This document shows positions 26,319 through 36,037 of a stretch of DNA of 64,000 nt, in pieces. Within the stretch, counting starts at the first letter, position 1. Each line of letters starts with the position of its first letter. Both the position numbers and the translations under genes were made by a program. Under the pieces are notes generated by a model. It was not told the DNA's origin. It made no database searches and worked only from the letters and a program-made list of their open reading frames with translations. Source of the stretch: Lachnospiraceae bacterium (GTDB lineage Bacteria > Bacillota > Clostridia > Lachnospirales > Lachnospiraceae); assembly GCA_022764465.1 (NCBI GenBank), contig JALERL010000015.1:1-64000 (forward strand), in the 5' to 3' direction.

Positions 26319-28190
26319 TTATCTGCCAATCAATATTTTCACAGACATCCCGGAGATCTCAAGCATATCCTGCTTGGTAAGCTCCTGCTCTTTTTCTAAG
26401 AACGGATCTTCCCTGGCTGTATCCATGACCAGATACCATTTCTTTCCTTCCTTTTGTCTTGGCAGGGCTAAAAAACGCTTTCCGTTATTAAAATTGTATG
26501 CCACATAGATGTCATCATCAAACGATCCGTCCACCTTCTTCTGATATGCACCGCCATAAAGCATTCCGGTATAGAGTCTGCCCGGTGCAAATCCTACCAG
26601 CCACGCGGCATCTCCATGATACGACAGATCCGGAAAACCGGTTTCAAGATAATCGCTTAGCTTCATCGGCTTCGCTGCACGGATCACCGGATGTTCCTTA
26701 CGGAAAGCCACCATATCCCGTACAAACCGGATCAGCTTCTCATTCTGTGCTGCTTTTTTCCAGTTCACCCATCCTGTCTTATTGTCCTGACAGTACGCAT
26801 TGTTATTTCCATCCTGGGAATTGCCAAACTCATCTCCAGAAGCCAGAAGCGGAACGCCCTGTGCTAACAGCACCATTGCGATCGCATTCCGGATCTGCTT
26901 ACGCCGCAGAGACTGGATATATTTTCTTCTTGTCGGCCCTTCCACTCCGTAATTATCGGTATAGTTAAATTCCAGACCATCGGCATTATTCTCTCCATTT
27001 GCCATATTGTGCTTATCGCAGTAAGAGAAAACATCTGCTAACGTAAAGCTGTTATTGATTGCTGCATAATTCACAAATCCACTGTATGGACGCTGCTTCT
27101 TCTGCTGGTCGACGAACTCTAAAAGTGTGCCCTCCTTATGATTCAACAGCTTTCTGAGCGGATAGAGATATTCATCCGTATAAACATACAGATGTGGATA
27201 ACTCTTCTTATCCGAAAGCAGTTCTTCCGGAAAATCCGTATAAAAGAGCTTCGTGCGGCTTAACAGGATGTCCTGTGCCATCGCTTTTACCGGAAGATTC
27301 TCCCCGATCAGATGAAAACCGTCCACATGATATTCCATCACCCAAAAACGCAGTACATCGATCATAATATTCTGGTTCATCTCCGGGTTAAAATAGATCT
27401 CCATCACACATTCCAAGGATAACGCATGCATTGCATGCACCAGATCCTTAAACTCTGTGACTTCGTTTTTCCCTGCTGCATAGGCTGCCTTTGGTGCAAA
27501 GTAATTTCCCGGAACATATCCCCAGTAATTGACCTTGCTTATCGCCTCCGGTTCTTCCTCCCCAGTCTCTTTTTTTGACTTCCATGCCACGTAATCCGGC
27601 AGCGTCTGCTGCTTTGGAAGTACCATTTCCTCGAATTCATAGGCCGGCATCAGCTCAATTGTCGTCACACCAAGCTCCTTTAAGTAAGAAAGCTTCTCCC
27701 TTATACCGGCAAAGGTTCCTCTCTTTCCTCTGGCAACCCCGTTTCCGCTATCCATCGTAAAACCGCGGACATGAAGTTTATACATCACCATATCCTCTTT
27801 GGCAGTCTCCGGCATCCGGTCATTCTCCCAGTCATATCCGGCATCTGCAAACCCGCACCACACCTGATAGGTGCTGCTGTAACGGGAAGTCTCAAACCAC
27901 TTTCTCCGTCCATCAATCCGCTTTGCATATGGATCGATGACGATCTTACCATCGATCTCATAATTATAGTCAAACTTTCTGGTGTCTAACTTTCTGATAC
28001 AGACTGACCGTAAGGAACCGATACAATACTCCTCCGGTACCACTAAGCGCATAATCTCTCCCGTTTTCTTATGGCGCAGTAAAATCGCACATTCGGACTC
28101 TTTTCTCCCCTCGAATGTGAATATCACCGCATCTTTGCTTCGGGTCACGCCCAGCTTCTCATAAGTTCCTTCTTTCATTATGTATTCCAT
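26319..28190 (-). CDS. GH13 isoamylase/GlgX-like protein with degenerate active site
   Basis: About 623 residues: an N-terminal CBM48/isoamylase-like beta domain (about 1-105), a GH13 barrel (about 130-520) and a C-terminal beta domain. Family markers such as NMANGENN, YGVEGPTRRKYIQSLRRKQIRNAIAM and QGVPLLASGDEFGNSQDGNNNAYCQDN are clear. The catalytic regions are not: region II reads VDGFHLIGE where the nucleophile Asp of GFRFD is expected, region IV reads AINNSF instead of AHDGF, and region III has no recognisable catalytic Glu. It may be a non-catalytic glycogen-binding relative. The start at 28190 follows AGAGAGG; an upstream extension has no support. Confidence 0.85.
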   Translation of the reverse strand: MEYIMKEGTYEKLGVTRSKDAVIFTFEGRKESECAILLRHKKTGEIMRLVVPEEYCIGSLRSVCIRKLDTRKFDYNYEIDGKIVIDPYAKRIDGRRKWFETSRYSSTYQVWCGFADAGYDWENDRMPETAKEDMVMYKLHVRGFTMDSGNGVARGKRGTFAGIREKLSYLKELGVTTIELMPAYEFEEMVLPKQQTLPDYVAWKSKKETGEEEPEAISKVNYWGYVPGNYFAPKAAYAAGKNEVTEFKDLVHAMHALSLECVMEIYFNPEMNQNIMIDVLRFWVMEYHVDGFHLIGENLPVKAMAQDILLSRTKLFYTDFPEELLSDKKSYPHLYVYTDEYLYPLRKLLNHKEGTLLEFVDQQKKQRPYSGFVNYAAINNSFTLADVFSYCDKHNMANGENNADGLEFNYTDNYGVEGPTRRKYIQSLRRKQIRNAIAMVLLAQGVPLLASGDEFGNSQDGNNNAYCQDNKTGWVNWKKAAQNEKLIRFVRDMVAFRKEHPVIRAAKPMKLSDYLETGFPDLSYHGDAAWLVGFAPGRLYTGMLYGGAYQKKVDGSFDDDIYVAYNFNNGKRFLALPRQKEGKKWYLVMDTAREDPFLEKEQELTKQDMLEISGMSVKILIGR

Positions 28191-28281
28191 GTATCCATGC
28201 CTCTCTATCTGCTGTCTTACTTTCACTATAAAAACTGTAACACAAGACCCCCTGTTTGTATAGCACAAATCGACTTATTCA

Positions 28282-28310
28282 TTGACTTTTCCCGTACATG
28301 TTTCTATAAT
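28282..28310 (+). promoter_or_regulatory. Sigma-A promoter of the HD-GYP gene
   Basis: TTGACT (28282-28287), exactly 17 bases, TATAAT (28305-28310), 35 bases before the ATG at 28345. The ribosome site GAGGTGA is well placed. A near-consensus promoter, so the locus is probably expressed despite the frameshift. Confidence 0.8.
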
Positions 28311-28344
28311 AGTTCTACTGAAGAAAATATTATGAGGTGAGCAC

Positions 28345-29438
28345 ATGCATACCGTTTCCGTCAATGAATTAAGGCCCGGAATGATTACCGCTGACCATGT
28401 CGTTTCCCGATATGGGCAGCTGATTGTTGAGAAAAACCGCATCCTGAGTTATCAGATGATTGCACACATCCGGTATTATGGAATCACAAAAGTTGCGATT
28501 ACCGATGGTGAACCACCTTCGGAAGCCATCGAGCATTTTGAAACCGAACGGAATGCCGTTTTATCTTATAATGAAAAAATCAAAAAAAGCCCTCAGTTTT
28601 TATACTTCAAAAAAGAATATGACCAGAAGGTGGATTTTTACAGGACAGCTTAAACGATCTGATCGTCCGCAATATTCCATGTGACATGGATCACCTGCTC
28701 GAACAGACTCTTTGTCTGTTTCAGAAAAACAGTACCACGATCTCCATGTTTGACATGCTCCATAACATGCGGCGTATCAATGACTCCACCTATGCACACA
28801 GCTTAAACGTTGCGATCATCGGACGTATGATCGGCATGTGGACAGATCTTGATAAAAAGGATCTCGATGTCCTGACACTCGGCGGGCTTTTGCACGATAC
28901 CGGAAAGTGCATGATTGCGAATGAGATCATCAACAAGCCGGGGGCACTGACCGATGCAGAATATGCAGAGATCAAGAAGCATCCACGCTACGGCTATGAG
29001 ATCGTCAAGGATCTTAAGATTGATCCCCGTGTCAAAAAAATCGTCCTGAACCATCACGAGAGATGCGATGGCACCGGTTATCCGATCGGACTGTATGGGG
29101 ATGATATTGATGACTTTTCGGATATTATCTCGATCGCAGATGTCTACGATGCCATGACAGCAGACCGCTGTTACCGCAGTGGCATGTGTCCGTTTGAGGT
29201 GATTGCGACATTTGAAAAAGAAGGACTTGAAAAATATAAGCCACAGTATATTCTGACTTTCCTAGAACACATTGCAAACACCTATATCAACAATGATGTT
29301 CTGTTAAGTAACGGACAGACCGGTAAGATCGTGCTGATCAACAAACAGCATCTGACAAGACCGGTGATCCAGATGTCCGACAATAAATTTGTCAATTTAG
29401 AAACGCAGCCTGAGCTTTATGTTCAGGCAATCATCTAG
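28345..29438 (+). pseudogene. HD-GYP domain phosphodiesterase with a frameshift
   Basis: The first frame (28345-28653, 102 residues) starts well (MHTVSVNELRPGMITADHVV, typical N-terminus of this family) and stops after DFYRTA. The rest continues in another frame: reading from TTACAGGAC gives LQDSLNDLIVRNIPCDMDHLL and runs directly into the second open frame (28686-29438, 250 residues). That part has a complete HD-GYP domain with HDTGK and HHERCDGTGYPIGLYG, the residues for metal binding and c-di-GMP hydrolysis. Adding one T to the five-T run near 28634-28638 restores a single protein of about 364 residues. The second frame has an ATG at 28686 but no ribosome site. Could be a true pseudogene, phase variation, or an assembly error. 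Confidence 0.8.
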
Positions 29439-29462
29439 GCAATGCCTAAGAAAGAGGTGCAT

Positions 29463-29771
29463 ATGGGAAAACCACATAACGAAGAAGACGATGAGGATAT
29501 GTTTGTTACCTTAAGCATGGATAACGGACAGGAAGTAGAGAGCCGTGTACTTACGATCTTTGAAGCCGGCGATCAGGATTATATTGCATTACTTCCATTA
29601 GACGAAAAAGGAAATGATAATGCAGAAGGTGAAGTCTATATCTATCGTTACTTTGAAGATGAAGAAGGAAATCCTTCTCTTGAGAACATCGATTCCGATG
29701 AAGAATATGAGATCGTCTCCGACCGCTTTGATGAGCTTTTAGATGAGGAAGCGTTTGATGAGATGGACTAA
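29463..29771 (+). CDS. DUF1292 family protein
   Basis: A 102-residue, very acidic protein (EEDDEDMFVTLSMDNGQEVES, ALLPLDEKGNDNAEGEVYIYRYFEDEEGNPSLENI) matching the small DUF1292 proteins found across Clostridia. Function unknown. The ATG at 29463 has AAAGAGGTG just upstream; seven earlier codons in frame lack such a site. Probably co-transcribed with the HD-GYP gene; it overlaps the convergent helicase gene by four bases. Confidence 0.85.
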   Translation: MGKPHNEEDDEDMFVTLSMDNGQEVESRVLTIFEAGDQDYIALLPLDEKGNDNAEGEVYIYRYFEDEEGNPSLENIDSDEEYEIVSDRFDELLDEEAFDEMD

Positions 29772-31600
29772 CCCTCCATCTCATCCCAGAATCTTGAGCG
29801 ATCCATTTCGTGGTTGTTGATGCTTTTGGCTGCATAGATATGCAGCCTTTTTTTTGCCCTTGTCATCCCGACATAGAACATTCTGCGTTCTTCTTCGAGA
29901 TCTTCCGCTAAGACCGCCTTTTTATAAGGAGTCAGCTTCTCGTTTACATCCACAAGATAGACCTCCTCATATTCAAGCCCCTTTGCACTGTGGAAGGTCG
30001 ATAAGACCACGCGGTTCTTCTCCTGCTGCTGCCTGATACTCTGATTCTGTAATTCTTCCTTATATTCTGTGATATGCTGCTGCCAGGCAGGATACGCCGG
30101 ATAGTCCGCTGCCGCTGTCTGAAGCTGGTCTAACAGATCCGTAAGATCATCCAGGCGGATACCGCGGTAATCGGCATATTCCTTTAGATAATCATCATAC
30201 CCGATGCCACGGCGGATATAATTGATCGCCGCATATGGTGCCATGTTCGAAAGCATCTTACAGTCATAGGCAAGCCGGTCGATCCGTTCTGCGATCCATT
30301 CCTGATCGTTTTTCGCATAATAATCTGCCCACACATCAAATGCTACTGTCTTTTCTTCTAAGCTGTCCCGTCCGATATAACGCTTCGGCCGGTTCATGAT
30401 CTGCAAAAAGTCTGCACGGTCCCGGCTGCCCATGGCAATACGGATATAGGTAAAAATATCCTTTGCGATCCAGTGATCGTACAGGCATGGCATGCGGTCC
30501 TTCGCCTTAAACGGAATGTTATACTCCATCAGCTGTTCCATCAAAAGTCCCGGCTGTGTATTCGTCCGGTACAAAACGGCAAGATCTGCATACTGTCCGC
30601 CCTCTGCAACATAAGACTGTATTCCGCGGATCACTGCAAGATTCTGCTCTCTCTGGTTCTTAAATTCCCGTTTCTCCACTGCGTCTGCCGCTTCTGTATA
30701 TGACACGATCTTTTTTCCAAAACGCACGGTATTATGTGCGATCAGATTGCCTGCCTTTTTTACAATCTCTGTGGCACAGCGGTAATTCACATCTAAGGTA
30801 ATATGTGCGGCATGCGGAAAATCTCTCGCAAAGGACTGCATGATCCCCGGCGATGCACCACGGAACCGGTAGATGGACTGATCATCATCCCCTACTACAA
30901 ACAGATTATTCTTTGGTGCTGCAAGCATCTTTACAATCTCATATTGCAGCTTATTGATGTCCTGAAACTCATCGACTAAGATATACGGATACCGTTTCTG
31001 CCAGAGTGCTAAGATATCCTTGCGCTCCCGGAACAATTCATAAGTATAGACTAACATATCATCAAAATCGATCAGATGATGCTTTCTTAAGGTATTCTGA
31101 TACAGATCAAAAATCCGCCGGAAGGTATCTTCTGCACAGTTCGAGGAATAATAATGTGCAATATCTATCCCCTCATTTTTCACCAGACTGATCTCGGAAA
31201 GCATCTGCTCGATATATTCATTCTCATCCTCATAATCTAAGTGGAACTTCCGTACCAGCTCCCGCATCAGAATAAACTTCTGCTCTTCCCGGATAATATT
31301 GTCTGCGGAATAATGATAGGCATATTTTAAAATTGAAAAAAAGATGGCATGAAAGGTTCCGAATGTAACCGGAGCTCTCCTTTCTCCCATCAGCTTTTGA
31401 AACCGCGTCTTCATCTCCTGCGCTGCTGCCCTTGTAAAGGTAACAACTAAAATATCCGTTGGGTCTACCTGATACTGCTCAATTAAGTTTTTCGTTCTCC
31501 GGGTAATGACAAGAGTTTTACCAGAACCCGGCCCTGCCAGTGTCAGACAGGGACCGGTGTAATGACTGATTGCCGCATTTTGGCTCTCATTGAAATTCAT
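29768..31600 (-). CDS. UvrD/PcrA-like ATP-dependent helicase
   Basis: A 610-residue SF1A helicase. Motif I is LAGPGSGKTLVITRR, motif II is ILVDEFQDINKLQYEIV, motif III is VVGDDDQSIYRFRGA, motif V is LSTFHSAKGLEYEEVYLV and motif VI is RRMFYVGMTRAKKRLHIY. It is shorter than PcrA (about 730), lacking the long C-terminal tail. It unwinds DNA in repair or replication restart; the exact paralogue cannot be named. Its last 88 bases contain a terminator for the opposite strand. Confidence 0.92.
   Translation of the reverse strand: MNFNESQNAAISHYTGPCLTLAGPGSGKTLVITRRTKNLIEQYQVDPTDILVVTFTRAAAQEMKTRFQKLMGERRAPVTFGTFHAIFFSILKYAYHYSADNIIREEQKFILMRELVRKFHLDYEDENEYIEQMLSEISLVKNEGIDIAHYYSSNCAEDTFRRIFDLYQNTLRKHHLIDFDDMLVYTYELFRERKDILALWQKRYPYILVDEFQDINKLQYEIVKMLAAPKNNLFVVGDDDQSIYRFRGASPGIMQSFARDFPHAAHITLDVNYRCATEIVKKAGNLIAHNTVRFGKKIVSYTEAADAVEKREFKNQREQNLAVIRGIQSYVAEGGQYADLAVLYRTNTQPGLLMEQLMEYNIPFKAKDRMPCLYDHWIAKDIFTYIRIAMGSRDRADFLQIMNRPKRYIGRDSLEEKTVAFDVWADYYAKNDQEWIAERIDRLAYDCKMLSNMAPYAAINYIRRGIGYDDYLKEYADYRGIRLDDLTDLLDQLQTAAADYPAYPAWQQHITEYKEELQNQSIRQQQEKNRVVLSTFHSAKGLEYEEVYLVDVNEKLTPYKKAVLAEDLEEERRMFYVGMTRAKKRLHIYAAKSINNHEMDRSRFWDEMEG
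29828..29855 (+). terminator. Intrinsic terminator for the HD-GYP/DUF1292 transcript, inside the helicase gene
   Basis: GGCTGCAT (29828-29835), loop AGAT, ATGCAGCC (29840-29847), then eight T. A perfect 8-bp stem plus U-tract on the plus strand, 57 bases past the DUF1292 stop and embedded in the C-terminal codons of the convergent helicase (RLHIYAAKS). Confidence 0.85.
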
Positions 31601-31605
31601 ACTGA

Positions 31606-33063
31606 TTATTTTTCCTGACTTAATTTTTCAATTGCCTGCTTGATACGTGCAACGGATTCTTCCTTACCAAGTACTTCCATGATCTCAGTTGCTCCACCCG
31701 GTGTCATCTGCTTACCGGATACTGCAGTACGGATCGGCCATAAAACATAACCGTTCTTATAGCCCTTCTCTTTTACAAACTCAGAGATTGCCGCATACAG
31801 TGCATCGTTGCTGTAATCCTCCTGTGCCTCTAAGAGTGGCAATACTTCCTGTAATACGAGAAGTGCGCTTTCCTTCGTCGTCTTCATCTTCTTGTGTACA
31901 TACATCTCACTGTCATACTCCGGTACTTCCTCAAAGAAGTCGATATGATCTGCGATGTCCGGGAAGATCTCGATTCTGGTCTTGACCATGGCTGCGATTT
32001 TCTTTAAGTCATAATCCTTTGTAATGACTTTCTTGATGTATGGCTCTGCCTTCTCATAGAAGGTATCAAAATCCATCGCCTTGATGTATTCTCCGTTCAT
32101 CCACTTTAACTTCGTATAATCAAATACTGCCGGAGACTTGCTCATATGATGATAATCAAATGCTTTCACCAACTCCTCTAAGGAGAAGATCTCCTGATTA
32201 TCGGTCGGGCTCCAGCCAAGGAGTGCAACAAAGTTTACCACTGCCTCTGTTAAAAATCCCTGATCGATCAGGTCCTCATAAGAAGAATGTCCACAACGCT
32301 TGCTTAACTTCTGATGCTCTTCGTTCGTGATCAGCGGACAGTGTACATACTCCGGTACTTCCCAGCCAAATGCCTCATACAGACGGTTGTACTTCGGAGA
32401 AGAAGAAAGGTACTCATTTCCTCTTACCACATGTGTGATTCCCATCAGATGGTCATCGACAACGTTTGCAAAGTTATACGTCGGATATCCGTCCGATTTG
32501 ATCAAGATCATATCGTCTAATTCCGCATTATCTACCGTAATATCTCCATAAATATCATCATGGAAGGTCGTTGTTCCGGTCGTCGGATTGTTCTGACGGA
32601 TCACGTATGGGACACCTGCTGCTAACTTCTCTTCGATCTCTTCCTTGGAAAGATGCAGGCAGTGCTTATCATAGATCACAATCTCTTTTCCGGCTACTGT
32701 CTGTTTTAAGCTTTCTAAACGTTCTTTATCACAGAAACAGTAATATGCCTCTCCTTTTTCGATCAGCTTTTTCGCATATTCCAGGTAGATGCCCTGTGAC
32801 TGACGCTCACTCTGTACGTACGGGCCGACACCACCATCCTTATCCGGTCCTTCATCATGGATCAGTCCGGTTTTCTGCAGAGTACGATAAATGATCTCGA
32901 CTGCTCCTTCCACCTGACGTTCCTGATCGGTATCCTCAATTCTTAAGATAAAATCTCCACCTTCATGTTTTGCAATCAGATATGCGTACAATGCCGTACG
33001 CAGATTTCCTACGTGCATTCTTCCGGTTGGACTTGGTGCAAATCTTGTTCTTACTTTACTCAT
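31606..33063 (-). CDS. gltX: Glutamate--tRNA ligase
   Basis: A 485-residue class I synthetase with the HIGH-type motif in [20 protein letters not shown] and the KMSKS-type motif [16 protein letters not shown]. It attaches glutamate to tRNA-Glu. Ends five bases before the helicase start, so the two may be one transcript. Confidence 0.97.
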   Translation of the reverse strand: MSKVRTRFAPSPTGRMHVGNLRTALYAYLIAKHEGGDFILRIEDTDQERQVEGAVEIIYRTLQKTGLIHDEGPDKDGGVGPYVQSERQSQGIYLEYAKKLIEKGEAYYCFCDKERLESLKQTVAGKEIVIYDKHCLHLSKEEIEEKLAAGVPYVIRQNNPTTGTTTFHDDIYGDITVDNAELDDMILIKSDGYPTYNFANVVDDHLMGITHVVRGNEYLSSSPKYNRLYEAFGWEVPEYVHCPLITNEEHQKLSKRCGHSSYEDLIDQGFLTEAVVNFVALLGWSPTDNQEIFSLEELVKAFDYHHMSKSPAVFDYTKLKWMNGEYIKAMDFDTFYEKAEPYIKKVITKDYDLKKIAAMVKTRIEIFPDIADHIDFFEEVPEYDSEMYVHKKMKTTKESALLVLQEVLPLLEAQEDYSNDALYAAISEFVKEKGYKNGYVLWPIRTAVSGKQMTPGGATEIMEVLGKEESVARIKQAIEKLSQEK

Positions 33064-33192
33064 TTTCTCTTTCCTTTCCTGACTCTATCTCATGCCAGAG
33101 TCTTCTCTGGTATCTGATCCACTTTGTACAAACATACAACTATATAATCTAGCATACAACGCAAACAATGACAAGCTGCATGCCAGGTAAAC

Positions 33193-33387
33193 TTAATTTT
33201 TACAGCCGTTACATTCCTTACAGCCGCAGCTTTTTTCACATGTGGAGGCATGATCCGTCTTTTTCTTCGTTCCACACCCCGAACAGCCCATACAGCCACC
33301 GCTTTTTCGTACGCGTATGATCCGTATCAGGGCATACACAAACCAGACTGCAATCACAGCCACCACAATATAATCCAAAGGCTTCAT
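33193..33387 (-). CDS. FeoB-associated Cys-rich membrane protein
   Basis: A 64-residue protein with one N-terminal membrane helix (about residues 5-24) and a Cys-rich tail (GGCMGCSGCG and SCGCKECNGCK). It fits the FeoB_associated family and follows feoB by nine bases. Probably a partner in ferrous-iron uptake or metal handling; function not proven. Confidence 0.88.
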   Translation of the reverse strand: MKPLDYIVVAVIAVWFVYALIRIIRVRKSGGCMGCSGCGTKKKTDHASTCEKSCGCKECNGCKN

Positions 33388-33396
33388 CGAACTCTC

Positions 33397-35400
33397 CTAT
33401 AATAACATTCCGATATGATAGACAGCAAATGCCACGATCCATGCTACCACACACTGCATGATCACGACTAATACCGACTGCCACGCCGAGTTCATCTCAC
33501 GGCGGATCGACGCAATCGCAGCCACACACGGAGTATACAGTAAGGTAAAGGTCAGAAAGCTTACTGCCGTAAGCGGAGTAAACAGACTGCCTAAGGTCGT
33601 ACTTAAGTTCGTGATCGATGTTCCCATCAAAACGCTCATCGTACTGACAACTGCTTCCTTTGCCGTAAATCCAGTGATCAGGGAGGTGGATATTCTCCAG
33701 TCACCAAAGCCGAGCGGGGCAAAGACCGGAGCGATCCATTTTCCGATCAGTGCAAGCAGGCTCTGTGTACTCTCTTCTACCACATTCATCCTTGTGTCAA
33801 AGGTCTGCAAGAACCAGATGATGATCGTTGCGACAAAGATAACCGTGAATGCCTTCTGTAAAAAGTCTTTTGCCTTATCCCACATTAAAAGCAGGACACT
33901 TTTTAAGGATGGCAGACGGTAATTCGGAAGCTCCATCACAAACGGCATCGGATTGCCCTTAAAGATCGATGACTTAAATAATAATGCCATCAGAATACCG
34001 ACAATGATTCCACCTGCATACAATGCCATCATCACAAGTGCCTGATGCTTCTGGAAAAATGCTGCCGTAAACACTGCATAGATCGGTATCTTTGCCGAAC
34101 AGCTGATAAACGGTACTAACATAATCGTCATTTTTCTGTCACGCTCGGAAGCTAAGGTACGGCTTGACATAACCGCCGGAACACTACAGCCGAACCCGAT
34201 TAACATCGGCACAAAGCTTCGTCCGGAAAGTCCAATCTTACGTAACAGCTTATCCATAACAAACGCTACACGTGCCATATAGCCGGAATCTTCTAAGATC
34301 GATAAGAAGAAAAACAGGACAACGATGATCGGCAGAAAGCTTAAGACACTTCCGACTCCTGCAAAGACTCCATCAATTACCAGACCATGTACCACCGGAT
34401 TCATGCCATACGCAGTCAGTGCACGATCGGCTGCATCTGTTACCGCATCAATTCCTAGTGTCAGCCAGTCACTTAACTTGGCACCGATCAGCCCAAAGGT
34501 CAGATAAAATACAAGCAGCATGATCAGTAAAAACATTGGGATTGCCAGATACTTATTCGTCAGGACATTATCAATCTTCACACTCCGCATATGCTCCTTG
34601 CTCTCATGGCAGCGGATGACCGTTTTCCTACACACCTTCTCGATAAAGGTATACCGCATATCCGCAAGTGCTGCATTCCGGTCCATCTTGTGATCGGTCT
34701 CCATCTCTTCGATACTGTGTTCCATCATATCCAGCTCGTTCTGGCTTAAGCACAGACGCTTTATAATATCCTCATCCTGTTCGACGATCTTCGTCGCTGC
34801 AAATCGCGGGGACATTCCGATCTTCTGTGCATGATCCTCCACCTGATGGGAAACGGCATGGATACAACGGTGCACTGCACCCTGTTCACAAAAGTCTGTG
34901 ACAGCCGGATACTTCCGGTGCTTTGCCGTATGTACGATTGCTTTGATCAGATCTTCGATTCCCTCATCCTTTGCTGCACTGATCGGGATCACTGGGATTC
35001 CAAGTTCCACCGACATCTGTTCAAAGTCGATCGATCCGCCATTGTTACGCACTTCATCCATCATATTCAGTGCCAATACCATTGGGATGTGCATCTCTAA
35101 AAGCTGTAATGTCAGATACAGATTCCGTTCAATATTCGTTGCATCCACGATATTGATAATACCATCTGGCTTTTCGTTTAAAATAAAATCCCTTGTGACG
35201 ATCTCTTCGTTTGTATACGGACGAAGCGAATAGATACCCGGAAGATCCACAACCGAACAGTCCTTTTTCGAACGCATCTGTCCGATCTTCTGATCCACGG
35301 TTACCCCAGGGAAGTTTCCGACATGCTGGTTTGAACCGGTCAGCTGGTTAAATAACGTCGTTTTTCCACAATTCTGGTTTCCTACCAGTGCAAATATCAT
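33397..35400 (-). CDS. feoB: Ferrous iron transport protein B
   Basis: A 667-residue protein: N-terminal G domain (G1 GNQNCGKTTLFNQL, G3 DLPGIYSL, G4 NMMD), a linker, and a membrane part with paired Gate motifs (GCSVPAVMSSRT and related; about residues 290-667). FeoB is the main Fe(II) importer under low oxygen. It overlaps feoA by four bases (ATGA). Confidence 0.97.
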   Translation of the reverse strand: MIFALVGNQNCGKTTLFNQLTGSNQHVGNFPGVTVDQKIGQMRSKKDCSVVDLPGIYSLRPYTNEEIVTRDFILNEKPDGIINIVDATNIERNLYLTLQLLEMHIPMVLALNMMDEVRNNGGSIDFEQMSVELGIPVIPISAAKDEGIEDLIKAIVHTAKHRKYPAVTDFCEQGAVHRCIHAVSHQVEDHAQKIGMSPRFAATKIVEQDEDIIKRLCLSQNELDMMEHSIEEMETDHKMDRNAALADMRYTFIEKVCRKTVIRCHESKEHMRSVKIDNVLTNKYLAIPMFLLIMLLVFYLTFGLIGAKLSDWLTLGIDAVTDAADRALTAYGMNPVVHGLVIDGVFAGVGSVLSFLPIIVVLFFFLSILEDSGYMARVAFVMDKLLRKIGLSGRSFVPMLIGFGCSVPAVMSSRTLASERDRKMTIMLVPFISCSAKIPIYAVFTAAFFQKHQALVMMALYAGGIIVGILMALLFKSSIFKGNPMPFVMELPNYRLPSLKSVLLLMWDKAKDFLQKAFTVIFVATIIIWFLQTFDTRMNVVEESTQSLLALIGKWIAPVFAPLGFGDWRISTSLITGFTAKEAVVSTMSVLMGTSITNLSTTLGSLFTPLTAVSFLTFTLLYTPCVAAIASIRREMNSAWQSVLVVIMQCVVAWIVAFAVYHIGMLL

Positions 35401-35633
35401 AAAGCAGCATCCTCACTTTCCACTTCGATCTGCCTTGCATCCTCCTTACGGATCGTCAGCTCATATCCACGGATATGCAGTTCGATCGGATCTCCCATTG
35501 GTGCGACCTTCTGCACGACGACCTGTGTTTTCGGGATCAGCCCCATATCTAAAAAACGACAGCGCAGGACACCCTCTCCACCTACTTTTGTAATTACTGC
35601 CTTCTGCCCGATTGGCAATTCATCTAATGTCAT
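35397..35633 (-). CDS. feoA: Ferrous iron transport protein A
   Basis: A 78-residue SH3-like FeoA domain protein (MTLDELPIGQKAVITKVGGEG, then LDMGLIPKTQVVVQKVAPMGDPIEL). It supports FeoB. I chose the ATG at 35633, eight bases after GAGAGG; an ATG two codons earlier is too close to that site. Confidence 0.93.
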   Translation of the reverse strand: MTLDELPIGQKAVITKVGGEGVLRCRFLDMGLIPKTQVVVQKVAPMGDPIELHIRGYELTIRKEDARQIEVESEDAAL

Positions 35634-35666
35634 ACGCATATCCTCTCATTTCTGTATTTTGTTTCT

Positions 35667-35695
35667 ATTCTAACGCAGCGTTTTTCTTTCTTCAA
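35667..35695 (-). promoter_or_regulatory. Promoter of the feo operon
   Basis: On the minus strand TTGAAG (35695-35690), a 17-base spacer, TAGAAT (35672-35667), 34 bases before feoA. No clear Fur box or FeoA-type operator was recognised. Confidence 0.55.
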
Positions 35696-35735
35696 CCCAA
35701 AATTGGTCTATTTTTTCAATTCCGTCATATATGCC

Positions 35736-35772
35736 ATATTCTGTAACAAAATCCATGATTTTCCATAAATTA
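35736..35772 (+). promoter_or_regulatory. Possible SigE/SigK-type promoter of cotJABC
   Basis: AC (35746-35747), 16 bases, CATAAATTA (35764-35772) fits the SigK pattern. ATATT (35736-35740), 13 bases, CATGATTT is a weaker SigE-like pair. Either would place a mother-cell promoter 60-75 bases before cotJA. Pattern match in AT-rich DNA. Confidence 0.35.
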
Positions 35773-35833
35773 TTATTGTAAATAAAAAGAATTGATTACA
35801 TGCGCAAATCATATGCGCAGAAAAGAGGATGCT

Positions 35834-36037
35834 ATGAATACTTGTGAACAGTGCGGCAGAAATCAGTATGCACCTTGTTCCGGAAGACTTCCGACATCGA
35901 ACAGGAGTATTGCCATGGCATATGTCCCGTGGCAGCACTTTCAGAATGTCTACGACCCGGATAAAGCCCTGCGGTGCGGCACGATTTTCCCGGAATTAAA
36001 TAAGCCATTTCTTGGAAAGCGGGGTGCCTGTCTATGA
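35834..36037 (+). CDS. cotJA: Spore coat protein CotJA
   Basis: A 67-residue protein with the CotJA core AYVPWQHFQNVYDPDKALRCGTIFPELNKPF. It is a small coat-associated protein of the cotJ operon. The ATG at 35834 has AGAGGA four bases upstream; the longer frame has none. Its end overlaps cotJB by four bases (ATGA). Confidence 0.93.
   Translation: MNTCEQCGRNQYAPCSGRLPTSNRSIAMAYVPWQHFQNVYDPDKALRCGTIFPELNKPFLGKRGACL

Noticed and set aside
28625-28690. Programmed ribosomal frameshift in the HD-GYP gene
   Set aside because: There is no classic slippery heptamer, stimulatory stem or internal Shine-Dalgarno; a T5 run after an expected T6 is a simpler explanation.
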